Below are positions 23,405 to 35,039 of a stretch of 64,000 nt of DNA, piece by piece. The number at the start of each line of letters is the position of its first letter. Position 1 is the first letter of the stretch. The stretch is from Hirundichthys speculiger. Lineage: Eukaryota; Chordata; Actinopteri; Beloniformes; Exocoetidae. The stretch is taken from assembly GCA_018398805.1 (NCBI GenBank), contig JAGFBZ010000936.1, positions 1-64,000 on the forward strand, written 5' to 3'. The notes below the pieces were generated by a model. It had not been told where the DNA came from. It saw only the letters and a list, made by a program, of their open reading frames with translations, and searched no databases. The position numbers and the translations under genes are program-made.

Positions 23405-23412
23405 CTTTTATA
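23405..23412 (-). promoter_or_regulatory. TATA box of lectin D
   Basis: TATAAAAG on the minus strand, about 100 nt upstream of the ATG. Confidence 0.75.
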
Positions 23413-23669
23413 TCTTATACATGGGCGTCTCCGACCATCATGTGATATTATTGGTCAGGTCTGCTTTAGATCTTCTGATCTTCTTAACTTAAGCCATGTG
23501 ATCTACTGAATTTTTTAATTCTATATTGTTGACTCTCATCAACATTAACTCCTACAACAAAAATATTTAAAGCTAAAAAAAAAACAAAACAAGAGATTTT
23601 AAAATTCAACCTGGCGCTTTTAGAAGTATGAAATAGTTTTTCATACAGCCTCAGCCATTTTTAAGTTGA

Positions 23670-25260
23670 CAAACGTAAGTTTTTCCAGCTTATCTCCACC
23701 TGGTGGCCTTCCCAGAAATGTCCTCTTTCTCTCTGCGGCTCAGCCAAACCACACCCTGTGACAGTAACCTAGTCACATCAACCTCTATAGTCTAAAAGTA
23801 CAACATTTGGATGGAAAAGTTCTGTAGATTTCTAATTATTAACTAAAATGTTCCATCGGCTCAGTCACATCAACCTCTAACTCTAAAATGAAACATGGAA
23901 AGGTTCTGTAGATTTCTCTGTGCATTACTCAGGTAATTTCAATATTTCTATTTCAACCTCAGTGAAATTGCTTAGGCGGGTCTCCAAACTGGTCTCAACT
24001 TTATATGAATAGAAACTAAAGTTTATCTTCACCTGGTGGTGTTCCCAGAACTGCCTGACCAAAGAGAAAGTGTTCAGAAACAAATATATCCGTTCATGAA
24101 AGTTAATTTCTAGCAGCTGAACCTGAGGACTTCAGGGGAACTTTATTGTTTGTTTTTTCTGTCATTGAACTTTGATTGTGTCATAAAAGTCCTCATAATG
24201 GAATATTTTTTGATTTCCTTAACTCCTCATCAAGTCTTTCAAAGGAATTCTCGAGAAGCTGTTTGAGATTGTCTTTTACTAAGAAGTCAGTCAGAGGTTC
24301 TGTTGAAACACAAAACGACCACAATCCAGTACAATGGACAAACACAAGATTTCAGCACATCAAAATGGTTCTTTTCTGGCTGATCAGAGCAGAGAAAAGT
24401 CTCAGAATGATCACAGTTTCTCCAACTCAGCAGAAGGATGTGTGAAGCACCGTGATGGATGTGGTTGGTTTTGGTTTTCCTATGTTTGCTTCATGGCCTC
24501 TGTCATGGAAAATTCCCATATCTCTGATGTTAGTTTTGACCACTAGAAGAGCTGGTTGAGAAAACTTTATAAAATTATTTTTCCACACAGGTATTTTTTG
24601 GTCAGTCTATCAAGTGTGATATTTCCTGGGCTAGCCTCCAAAGCTGCCGCAGCACTTGATAAGTGAATAAACTGAAGTATTTCCAGCTTATCTCCACCTG
24701 GTGGCCTTCCCAGACACATCCTGTGTAGCATGTGTATCACCCCACTGCTCCATGTTATCAAGGACACAAGACTTACTCGTACAGGTATGTAGGGGTGTTT
24801 TGGGTTTGTTTAGTTTCAGGTAGATTCCCAAATAGGTTTGCCTCTGACGAATAAATCACTATCTGATAATTACCAAATGCACTATGGAGAATAGTTAACT
24901 AATTTAACAGAAATGGTCCCAGACAACCTTCTAGCAAGATAAATGCTTTTAGTAATAAAATTAAAGAAAAGACAAGGTTAATTTCTATTCATATAGAGTT
25001 GAGACCAGTTTGGGGACTAGGTCAAATCAATTTCACTGAAGGCTGAATTCAAAATGTTGAAATCGCCTGTGTAATGCACAGAGAAATCTACAGAACTTTT
25101 CCATCCACAACTTTTCCATTCCCTTTAGAGTATAGAGGTTGATGTGACTAGGTTACTGTCGCAGGGTGTGGTTTGGCTTTGCTGCAGAGAAAAGAGGACA
25201 TTTCTGGGAAGGCTACCAGGTGAAGATAAGCTGGAAAAACTTTGGTTTATTAACTTATCA
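23670..25260. repeat. Inverted repeat pair inside unit D
   Basis: The block 23675-23835 recurs inverted at about 25080-25255. Both relate to the 5370-5690 type block of units A-C. Between the arms, 24176-24540 is shared with unit E but has no product I recognise. Confidence 0.75.
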
Positions 25261-26404
25261 AGGGCTGCCTCACAATTGATAAATTGACCAAAAAATACCT
25301 ATGTGTAAAAAAATGTTTTGCAGTTTACTCTATCAGCTCCTTAGATCTTATGTTATTTCAATATTATTATTGAATTTTAATAGTACTTTATTAAACCCGA
25401 AACCCAAAACAGCTGTATTCTTTCTCCTGTATCAGTCTTGTTCACTTCTACAATTTCTTTGTTTGTTCCTGCAAACTGAATTGACAAAACCTAAAAACTC
25501 ACACAGGGATCAAATGTTTTAAAGCTTTTTTAAAAAAAAAAAAAATCATTAACCATCTAACATCAATATTGTACAGTCTTTTTACAGCTGAACCAGTAAT
25601 CCCCAAGTTTTAGACCAACAGCTCAGTGAACCATCAGTCTTTGCAGCTTCAGCACTAATGAAAAGTCTGTAGATTTCACCAGTGTGTTCAGGATCTGAAG
25701 TCTTCATGCAGGATTCTACCAAACTGCTCTTCATTTTGTGTTCTCCACAGACAATATCAGGACATAATTCTCTGAATATTTTCAAGAATTCATGCCTTAA
25801 AATCCATTGTGGTTAAAAAAAAATCACATGTCTAGCCTTGGAAACAGAACAAGAGATAAGGCGATTTCAGTAAATAGATCTTCTTGATAGATCAACTCCA
25901 AATGCAGCTTTTTGTCTGTTCTATATTTCTGTAGTATGTAAAAAGTGTTCTCATTATTAGAAAAGACCAGTTATTTGGACTCAGGGAAATGTTATTTTTA
26001 AAGACCACTTGGTATTTACAAATGTTAAGATCAAGTTGACAATAAATGTCCCTTTTATTTCTTTTTATAATGTTACTTGTGTCTTAGTCAGTAAAGAAAA
26101 AAATGAGAATGGACAGCCTGAATGTGTTCCTCTCAGATAACTCTATCATAAACATCAATTTTCTATTACTGATTCACAAAATCTGTCAGTATGAGATCAA
26201 TCTCTGATCTGTAATCGTTGATAGAATTCTATATATCTCAACAGACAGATCTCAAGTAGGAAAAGATACCATTCAGACACAATTCATGCAGTATTTTTTT
26301 AATCTACTGATTATTAAAACACAGACTTTGAAATTTTTAATAATTATTTCACAAGTTAAATTGATACCTCCATTTTTTTTAATTACATGAAACTGATCAA
26401 TACA

Positions 26405-26410
26405 TTTATT
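26405..26410 (-). terminator. Polyadenylation signal AATAAA of lectin E
   Basis: Kept at the normal distance past the original stop site although the frame is broken. Confidence 0.6.
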
Positions 26411-26427
26411 CTAGTGTAAACTCCATT

Positions 26428-26912
26428 TCATGGACAAACTGGGCGAGATTTACAGACAAAAGAGCATGTGTGTGAACAAGGTAGGTCATTCCATTTCTTA
26501 GTTTTGTCACAGTTCATGTGTCCACAGTGTTCCATTTCCTCCTAAATTGTTGGGCTCTCCTTGACATCCAATCTGTAAAGCTGATCTTCGACCCATCAGA
26601 CCAAAACCATCTTCCTTCCTTCTCAGAATCACTGAGTCCGATCCAGGTCCATTCCTCAGCAGGATCAAAGTTTCTGATCAGCATTTTGACAAATGCTTCT
26701 TCTTTCACACTGTGGATAGACACCAGGTTGGCTCCTTCTGACACACAGTGGAACTCTGCATCAGCCCAGGTCATCAGTGTGGCGACGTATTTGTAGCAGC
26801 GGTTGTTGTAGCTGTACCAGAACATGGGACAGCTGCCTCGCAGCAGCTCCAGTTCCTGCTGATGTGATGGAGACGCAGCAGTCAGAGCCAACAAGAGGAG
26901 GAACAACAGCAT
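26428..26912 (-). pseudogene. C-type lectin copy E, frameshifted before the sugar loop
   Basis: ATG at 26912, normal signal peptide, and normal CRD through residue 115 (ISFTDW). Compared with B-D there are two one-base insertions, near 26560-26566 and near 26530-26536. The span from ATG to the original stop is 485 bases instead of 483. Translation leaves frame after residue 115 and ends at 26514-26516, giving 132 residues without the sugar-loop motif, WND and the last four cysteines. Flanks, TATA and AATAAA are intact, so the lesion may be recent or a base-calling error. Confidence 0.85.
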
Positions 26913-27011
26913 TTTGAAGACTGAATCACCCAGTAGTGACAAAGAGCTGGAGTTTATCAGCACTGGTGGATGTTGTCAGGAATCCTGCAGAATCAGATGA
27001 CGGGCTGCTTT

Positions 27012-27019
27012 CTTTTATA
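27012..27019 (-). promoter_or_regulatory. TATA box of lectin E
   Basis: TATAAAAG on the minus strand, conserved although the coding frame is broken. Confidence 0.65.
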
Positions 27020-29050
27020 TCCTTTACATGGGCGTCTCCGACCAACATGTGATATTATTGGTCAGGTCTGCTTTAGATCTTCTGATCTTCTTAACTTAAG
27101 CCATGTGATCTACTGAATTTTTAAATTCTATATTGTTGACTCTCATCAACATTAACTCTTACAACAAAAATATTTAAAGCTAAAAAAAAACAAAACAAGA
27201 GATTTTAAAATTCAACCTGGCGCTTTTAGAAGTATGAAATAGTTTTTCATACAGCCTCAGCCATTTTTAAGTTGACAAACGTAAGTTTTTCCAGCTTATC
27301 TCCACGTGGTGGCCTTCCCAGAAATGTCCTCTTTCTCTCTGCAGCAAAGCCAAACCACACCCTGTGACAGTAACCTAGTCACATCAACCTCTATAGTCTA
27401 AAAGTACAACATTTGGATGGAAAAGTTCTGTAGATTTCTAATTATTAACTAAAATGTTCCATCGGCTCAGTCACATCAACCTCTAACTCTAAAATGAAAC
27501 ATGGAAAGGTTCTGTAGATTTCTCTGTGCATTACTCAGGTAATTTCAACATTTCTAATTCAACCTCAGTGAAATTGCTGAGGCAGGTCTCCAAACTGGTC
27601 TCAACTTTATATGAATAGAAACTAAAGTTTATCTTCACCTGGTGCTGTTCCCAGAACTGCCTGACCAAAGAGAAAGTGTTCAGAAACAAATATATCCGTT
27701 CATGAAAGTCAATTTCTAGCAGCTGAACCTGAAGGACTTCAGGGGAACTTTATTGTTTGTTTTTTCTGTCATTGAACTTTGATTGTGTCATAAAAGTCCT
27801 CATAATGGAATATTTTTTGATTTCCTTAACTCCTCATCAAGTCTTTCAAAGGAATTCTCGAGAAGCTGTTTGAGATTGTCTTTTACTAAGAAGTCAGTCA
27901 GAGGTTCTGCTGAAACACAAAACGACCACAATCCAGTACAATGGACAAACACGAGCTTTCAGCACATCAAAATGGTTCTTTTCTGGCTGATCAGAGCAGA
28001 GAAAAGTCTCAGAATGATCACAGTTTCTCCAACTCAGCAGAAGGATGTGTGAAGCACCGTGATGGATGTGGTTGGTTTTGGTTTTCCTATGTTTGCTTCA
28101 TGGCCTCTGTCATGGAAAATTCCCATATCTCTGATGTTAGTTTTAACCACTAGAAGAGCTGGTTGAGAAAACTTTATAAAATTATTTTTCCACACAGGTA
28201 TTTTTTTGGTCAGTCTATCAAGTGTGATATTGCCTGGGCTAGCCTCCAAAGCTGCCGCAGCCCTTGATAAGTGAATAAACTGAAGTATTTCCAGCTTATC
28301 TCCACCTGGTGGCCTTCCCAGAAACGTCCTGTGTTGCATGTGTATCACCCCACTGCTCCATGTTATCAAGGACACAAGACTTACTCGTACAGGTATGTAG
28401 GGGTGTTTTGGGTTTGTTTAGTTTCAGGTAGATCCCAAATAGGTTTGCCTCTGACGAATAAATCACTATCTGATAATTACCAAATGCACTATGGAGAATA
28501 GTTAACTAATTTAACAGAAATAGTCCCAGACAACCTTCTAGCAAGATAAATGCTTTAAGTAATAAAATTAAAGAAAAGACAAGGTTAATTTCTATTCATA
28601 TAGAGTTGAGACCAGTTTGGAGACTAGGTCAAATCAATTTCACTGAGGCTTGAATTCAAAATGTTGAAATCGCCTGTGTAATGCAGAGAAATCTACAGAA
28701 CTTTTCCATCCAAACTTTTCCATTCCCTTTAGAGTATAGAGGTTGATGTGACTAGGTTACTGTCGTGGGGTGTGATTTGGCTTTGCTGCAGAGAGAAAGA
28801 GGACGTTTCTGGGAAGGCCACCAGGTGAAGATAAGCTGGAAAAACTTTGGTTTATTAACTTATCAAGGGCTGCCTCACACTTGATAAATTGACCAAAAAA
28901 TACCTATGTGTAGAAAAATGTTTTGCAGTTTACTCTGTCAGCTCCTTAGATCGTATGTTATTTCAATAATATTACTGAATTTTAATAGTACTTTATTAAA
29001 CCCCACAAGGAAATTCTGTTCTTTTTTCTTTTTCCTGTATCAGTCTTGTT

Positions 29051-29148
29051 CATGCAAACTCCACACAGAAAGACCCCTGCTGAGGTTCAAACCAGGAATC
29101 TTCTAGCTGTGAGACAACAGTGCTGACCACCAAGCCACCATGCTGCCC
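29051..29148 (-). mobile_element. SINE head fragment
   Basis: Reverse complement of the tRNA-like head of the SINE at 37782-38165, including the A-box-like and B-box-like blocks. Confidence 0.75.
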
Positions 29149-29149
29149 T

Positions 29150-29365
29150 AAATGTTTAATTTGTCAAATCTAAATCTAAAAGTTAACTCTAAATCTAAAT
29201 ATTATACCTAAATGTTAAATATAAATCTAAACATCAAATCTAAATGTTTAGTCTAAATCTAAATGTTAAATCATAATCTAAACCTGAATGTTTAATCTAA
29301 ATCTAAAGGTTAAATCTTAATTCTAATGTTAAATTTAAATGTTAAATCTAAATGTTTTGGCTGAA
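29150..29365. repeat. Degenerate CTAAAT/AAATGT minisatellite
   Basis: About 215 bp of imperfect repeats of the types TCTAAATCTAAA and AAATGTTAAAT. Confidence 0.8.
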
Positions 29366-29939
29366 AGTAAATATTTAGCTAATATGCAAATTCAAGATGC
29401 CGGCAACCGGAAGTATCAAAATAAAAGCTCAAGGAGGCGGGATTTTTTTTTCTTTTTTTAATATAATAGTTATGCATGTAATGTATAAGATAAAATAAAA
29501 CACTGTCAGATTTGATTTTACTTCACTGAGTAGTTTTACTTTAAATATCTTCACATATCTTTTGAAAAAGGAAGATAATTCTATCCCTGATGCAGTGTTA
29601 AACATTTTTGACTCATTTATTTTTCTGTTCCGTTTTTATCATCAGCCTGTTGAGTTTCCTTTTTCGTTATTTTTATTTGTTTAGAAATTTCTACTTTGAA
29701 ACACATTCAAAACAGTCATGTTAAATCTCTGAAAAGTTGGTTGTATGGCACAGGGCTGTTCAGTAGCTGTCTTTGAGGCAAAGACAGATGTAGATATTTT
29801 ACTTTGCTCTTCAATATTTTTATATATTGATGGTTTACCTGCATAACAATTGAAAGAAATGAAAGCAGCAGATTGTTGGGTAAAAAGTCTTCAGTGATGA
29901 GGTGTGATCGTGTGCCACAAGAAAAAAAAGCACCCACAC

Positions 29940-30377
29940 GCTCTCTCCAGAGTGACGTCTGGACTTGAGTTATAGATGAGTGGCAAGCACTCTATTTGGA
30001 TTTGATGCCATCAGTCCAGCATATGGTATATTTTGTAGGTCCTGGGGTCATTTTTATGACATTTTCAGCTGAGGCCTACCTTGATTCTCAGATGGAGATG
30101 AGGACCAGAATAAGTTCCTATTCTTTGATTTGAATATGACAGCAGCCTCGGCATGGCCATCCTCTTCATTACTGGATTCCTCCTCATCAGTTAATTCTTG
30201 GTCTGGATTATATCCTGTATCATCTTCATCTTCTGACACTTCCCCCTCTAATCCATCCTCACTGCCAGTTTCCTGGCCTTTCTCCTCCTCAATAGCATGG
30301 TGATCAAATATGTAATCAAGAGCCTCACTCACAGTATATAAACTGAGGTGCGGTGCCACACAATGAACTGTGAGCAA
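29940..30377 (-). mobile_element. piggyBac-type transposase, N-terminal remnant
   Basis: The minus strand opens at 30377 and reads an acidic N-terminus (many Glu/Asp, DEDDTGYNPDQE) followed by WSSSPSENQGR and, after a break near 30054, ENVIKMTPGPTKY. This order is typical of the start of piggyBac-like transposases. The catalytic part is absent. Confidence 0.7.
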
Positions 30378-30796
30378 GGCCTCAAAAAGCCTTAGATGCT
30401 AAAGGTCCAAGAAAAGTTTGATTTTGTTGAAGCAATGTTGCAAATGCCTGTGAGAACTGCCAACACAAGTGTTGTTTTTGAGAGAGACTCTAATGGGAAA
30501 AACTTCCCATAGCAGTGCATGTGTCCATCTGACCAATGAGGATGTACCTGAGCTCAGTTTCTAACACTTTTGCCCCATTCATTTCTAATGACCGGTCATT
30601 TTTGAGCAGGAACACCCAGAGTGTACAAAAGTTGATTAAAACCCCCAAAACGATATGCAAATAAATACAATTTATTTTGTGTGTTGAAATCCTCTTTGTG
30701 GACAAAGTCATTGAATCTTCGGTCAGTTTAATTAAATTAACTACATTTTAAAGAGATAAAACTTTTAAATATGACAGAAACACAACACTACTGAGA

Positions 30797-31240
30797 CTAC
30801 TGTAATGCCCTGCTCTCTGGTCTTCCCATAAAGACCATTTCTAGTCTCCAACTACTCCAGAACTCAGCACCTCGTGTGCTGACGAAGACCAGGGGGCGGG
30901 AACACATTACACCAGTTCTAACAACACTGCATTGGCTCCCCGTGTGTTTCAGGATCGACTTTAAGGTTCTTTTATTGGTCTTTAAATGCCTTAACAGTCT
31001 TGGGCCATCTTATTTATCTGACCTGCTTTTATCATATCAACCCTCATGGACCCTGAGGTCCTCTGGTACTGGCCTTTTAATTAAGAGTTAGAACAAAAAC
31101 CCACAGTGAGGCTGCATTCAGCCATTATGGTCCTCATCTGTGGACCAGCCCACCAGAGAACATCAGGACCAAAGAGACTGTTGAGATTTTTAAAAGGAGG
31201 CTCAAGACTGACATTTTTAATTTTATTTTCTGTTTGTATA
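30797..31240 (+). mobile_element. LINE ORF2 C-terminal fragment (L2/CR1 type)
   Basis: The plus strand reads NALLSGLP, then [26 protein letters not shown] and [16 protein letters not shown], the well-known C-terminal end of L2/CR1-type LINE polyproteins. A stop follows at about 31088, then frame-broken remains to about 31240. Confidence 0.8.
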
Positions 31241-31776
31241 ATGTTGATTTCACATTACTGTATTGTATGTTTATTTTGCAAAATGCAAATCATTCAACAC
31301 CTAAATTGGACATTAGGATATATAGTCAGGACTGAAAATTGAAAAAGCCCCTTAGAAAACAACATGGTAGGCATTTTTGAGGAAAAACACTTAAAGTATT
31401 GTTTCTATATGATTTTTTAGTGCTGAATCCATTTCTGCCGGTTGCCCGGCTGTAAAAGTTACAGTTTCGTCATAATTATTGATTAATTAGCATAATTATT
31501 GATTAAAAGTTAGAAATGGCTATTAATTTCCTGTTTGTTAATATTCTCTATATGAATGTTTGGTATCATTGTAAAGGGGACATTCTAGGCTTTCATTTAG
31601 CCCAAGGTTGTATCTTTCTGAAAAACACAGATGTCACATCACCTCTTTAAACCATAAACTACACACATTTTCCCACAATTTTCGCCTAAACTAGTTTCTT
31701 TTATCCCTGTGGGATCAAGAGATATCTAGGACCCAAAATACAACAATGTCAATACTTAATGGACTTTGAGTGTGTA

Positions 31777-31791
31777 AATATATATATATAC

Positions 31792-31832
<41 letters not shown>
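31777..31832. repeat. (TA)n(CA)n microsatellite
   Basis: Alternating TA run passing into a CA run. Confidence 0.9.
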
Positions 31833-31974
31833 ACACCAATTGTTTAGACATGATGATAATATTACTAATACTAGCACAATAATAATAAAAGGCCAGGTAG
31901 ATTTTTCATCCTTTTAATTAATCAGGAAAATTCACTGAACATGGCAACTAATTACAAATATGGATAGTAATCAG

Positions 31975-32110
31975 CCCTGCGATGGACTGGCGACCTGTCC
32001 AGGGTGGACCCCTGCCTTTCGCCTGTAGACGGCTGGGATAGGCTCCAGCAGATCCCTGTGACCCTTCAAGGATGAAACGGGTATAGAAAATGGATGGATG
32101 GATGGATAGT
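31975..32110 (+). mobile_element. SINE/LINE 3' tail fragment
   Basis: Matches the tail of the SINE at 37782-38165 and ends in (GGAT)n. It sits inside the long-inverted-repeat element. Confidence 0.8.
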
Positions 32111-32163
32111 AATCAAAACAACAATTTCTTTGTGATCACTTTTTTAAATTTTTCTTCAGTGCA

Positions 32164-33372
32164 TCATCTATTCATGCAAAGGTCACTTGACTTTTGGCAC
32201 TGACAAGATGCAGTGCATGGGTTTGGCTTACAGCCGCATCGGGCTGTCCTGCATCCACTTGTGCAGCCACATGTCAGTAGCTACTCACAGGCATCTGGAA
32301 CTGCAGGCAGTGACATGAGTTCAGGAACAAGCACATTGTCCTCCATCTTCCATCCCATATTTTCAGGGGGTGGCAGCACTGGGTACTGCAAGTGTGCCTG
32401 CCGCCAGACCAAAGTCTGGAAGTGAACACGCTGGATGTGAAATCTCAGAGCATCTCTGGTGGGTGGCAGTCTCTCTATGGTTATACCCTTGACAAACATA
32501 CCCAAACGGACATCATTGATGTTGTTTGTGTTCATTGCGCCATATAATTTGCAGAAGAACACTTCGACATCCACGATGGTTGAGTCACTAAGCTCAGGCC
32601 TTAAATCTTTCATCATCATGTCTCCTTGTGGACCACGTTGCCACCCTGCCATTTGTGTAGCATGGAAACTGTTTTTGCCATCAAGTGTTGAATCATTTAT
32701 ATCAATATTGTCACAAGTAAAATGTGTAAATCTACCATGCACAAAGTTAGGTGGAGTCACAGCTCCAGTTTCTGGATCCATGGCATGTAGCATTCTCTCT
32801 GCCATGGCAGTGTCAATTTGCAGCAAGCTGTGATAACTGATTGTGTGTCCTGCTTTGTGAAACAGTTTCACCAACTCCTTTGATCGCGTTGCTTGGTGCA
32901 ATGTACTGGCTAGTCCCACATGCTTTGGTGTCCAATGTTTTCCTCCAGTCACATTGTAGACAAGATCTTGGGCCACACTTAGAACTCTTGTCTGTGTATC
33001 AGCTTCCTCCCTTTCAACTGTAACATCTTCTTCATCATTTGGGCTTCCTTCCAACAGTCCATGGCCACCAAACATCAAGCGGATGAACATGAAAACACTT
33101 TCAGGGACACATGCTATCATTTCCTCCTCATTGACAAGACATCCAGTGTATTTAGGGTGAGCCATGATGTCTTCTCTTAACCTCAGTGCAACATGTACCA
33201 TCTCCTGGAATCCCTGGTCAGGAGAGTGATATATGGGGATTTTACTGGACTCTTCCTCCTCTGCCATGAAATCTGAAAATGGCACATGCACCAATTTTCT
33301 GGGAACGAGCAATATGTATTGATTGGGTACTGTTATAAGAAGCAAACTCAACTGATTTTGTATCCGCAACAT
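32164..33372 (-). pseudogene. Unknown transposon-associated protein with Cys-rich tail, one in-frame stop
   Basis: A 363-codon minus-strand frame from ATG 33372 ends at TAG 32281-32283. Past that stop the same frame stays open for 38 codons and encodes nine cysteines, with C-G-C, C-x3-C and C-x4-C spacings, to a TGA at 32164-32166. The natural product probably ended in this metal-binding-like tail and the TAG is a nonsense lesion. The main part has an acidic segment (DEEDVTVEREE), SLLQIDTAMAERM, FTCDNIDINDST, and near the end HIQRVHFQTLVWRQ and PPPENMGWKMED. I do not recognise a named domain; similar proteins are, from memory, multi-copy in fish and cnidarian genomes. Its ATG lies in a 24-bp inverted repeat, so the true N-terminus may be elsewhere. 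Confidence 0.6.
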
Positions 33373-33501
33373 TTCCTGATTGGGGGCGGGGCGGTGCCGC
33401 CGGGGGGCGGGGCATTTTGGGCCCCAACCCCAACCCTAACCCTAACCCTAACCCTTTCCCCCCCTCTCACTCAGGACATGTTGAGGATACAAAATCAGTT
33501 G
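33349..33501. repeat. 24-bp inverted repeat flanking a GC-rich, telomere-like spacer
   Basis: The segments 33349-33372 and 33478-33501 are reverse complements with one mismatch. The spacer of about 105 bp has a G-rich half (GGGGCGGGGCGG type) and a C-rich half with CCCTAA repeats. Confidence 0.85.
33422..33455. repeat. Short interstitial telomere-like repeat
   Basis: Three perfect CCCTAA units preceded by two CCCCAA variants and followed by CCCT. Confidence 0.85.
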
Positions 33502-33780
33502 ATAATTTGGGCTTAAAATGACTGGACTAAGCCTGCTGGCTGGGCTAATTAGCTAAAAAGATATGGACTTTTCAGCATTAACTCGTTGACTTATCTTTTA
33601 AACAATAACCACAAAAGTCATTTATTGAAGATAAATATTAGCTACATAGAGAACAAAGTTGAATGAACTTGGGTTAGGTAGGCCTACTGGCAATAGGTAA
33701 GATATAGCCTGGTAAATCAATGAATTAGCTAATGTTAGCTAGCTAGTAAAATAGCTAAGACAAGATCTATGGATAATCTA

Positions 33781-33807
33781 GCTAGGTAGCTAGCTAGCTA
33801 GCTAGCT
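33781..33807. repeat. (GCTA)n microsatellite
   Basis: GCTA/TAGC run; the surrounding 33720-33780 is also rich in TAGCTA. Confidence 0.85.
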
Positions 33808-35039
33808 TTAATCTATGGAATTCATTGATTTCAAATAACTTCACTGACTAACATAAACACATTCATCAAATCAAAATAAGTGTTAGGTACCTTTACTTGA
33901 GAAGACGGACACCAACAAAATATTAAAAGCTGTTAGCATGCGTGTTGTCCTCTTGTCTGCAGTAACTCCCTAGTCATGTTCCAGGCTCACAGTAATTCCC
34001 CAGATAGTAATAATATGATCATATTATACATTTTCTGAAACTCCATAGGCAAGTGAGTATTGCAGTATATGTTTTTTTGAAATCCCTGGTGTTCCTAGGC
34101 ACCACAGGGTTAAAACAAAGAAAATAATTTAGGCGGAAATTGTGCAAAAAAAAAGTTCTTCATGGTTTGAGGAGCTCTAGTGATCTCCATCTATGTCAGA
34201 AATGTTCATAATTGGATTCAAATAAAAGCTACAAATGTCCCCTTTAAAATGATACCAAACATATATTATTGAACATTGGGAAGTGCCCTATGCGCCTAAA
34301 CCAGGATAGGCAACAGCGTCTAACATCCAATTTACCATGGGGGGGTGGGGGGTTAAGTTGGAGGAGGAAATATGGAAAACCAGGGGCCTTATTTGAAGGG
34401 CAACCGGTGGATTCTTATTTGGGACACCTTGAACTTTCAAAAAATGCTGGTTGCCCACTTTTCCTCAAAAATGCCTACAGGGTCACATGATTCTGAAGTT
34501 ACAGCCCAGTCTAATATTCCATTACTGTCGATCCTATTCTGAATATTTGAGAACGCTCCAAAAAATTGATTCTATGTATGACGTTTGCAGTGAAAAATTT
34601 GCATGAAATCAATTTAGTATTTGGCGAAGTATGACTGATTTAATGCGCTGAGACTTCTTAGCGTCGATCTAAAAGCGGTTCAGAGTGAGGTGGACGAACA
34701 GTCCAAGATGGCGGCTGCATTTCTCGCCAGCGCCAATAGGTGGTAGCGGCCGAGGCAGGGTCTACTTATTTATTATGTCTATGGGTTCAATGACGTTACA
34801 CTTGTCGCTGGTCGCTGTTGGGCGGACTAAACCATTTTGCGCCTCCAAGAGGGGGCCTCCAGAATGTCCAATATGTTGGGAGGACTGTGACATAAAGTTC
34901 ATTCTCTCTGCTGATGTTATCAATATATGAAATAAAGCATGACACCAATTGATTGGAGGGCCCAATTCATTCGGAAAAAAGAAATTAGGATTTTCATGGG
35001 CCCCTCTCCCTGCTCGGGCCCTGGGTAGTCAGGTCCACT

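Larger units (their letters stand above)
22345..25395. repeat. Tandem lectin unit D
   Basis: Aligns along its length with unit E (25955-28998). The lectin start codons are 3607 bp apart. The flank to the right of the lectin differs from that of A-C. Confidence 0.85.
25955..28998. repeat. Tandem lectin unit E
   Basis: Near-complete copy of unit D, diverging at 28998 where D has different sequence. It contains the same inverted repeat pair (about 27285-27440 and 28685-28860). No protein is supported in 27030-28990. Confidence 0.85.
31368..34477. mobile_element. Element of about 3.1 kb with long inverted ends and an unfamiliar ORF
   Basis: The outermost 20 bp, ending in the block GGCATTTTTGAGGAAAA, are matched inverted at 34459-34477. 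Further in, the arms share CCGGTTGCCC, TTTGGTATCATT plus AAAGGGGACATT, and a CACAATTTTCGCCTAAA-like block. The arms are therefore imperfect inverted repeats of about 350 bp (31368-31720 and 34110-34477). Between them lies the ORF at 32164-33372. I found no clear target duplication. The superfamily is not recognised. Confidence 0.65.

Noticed and set aside
24334..24546. 70-codon frame shared by units D and E (also 27941-28153)
   Set aside because: No recognisable domain, no splice or promoter evidence; conserved simply because the units are recent duplicates.
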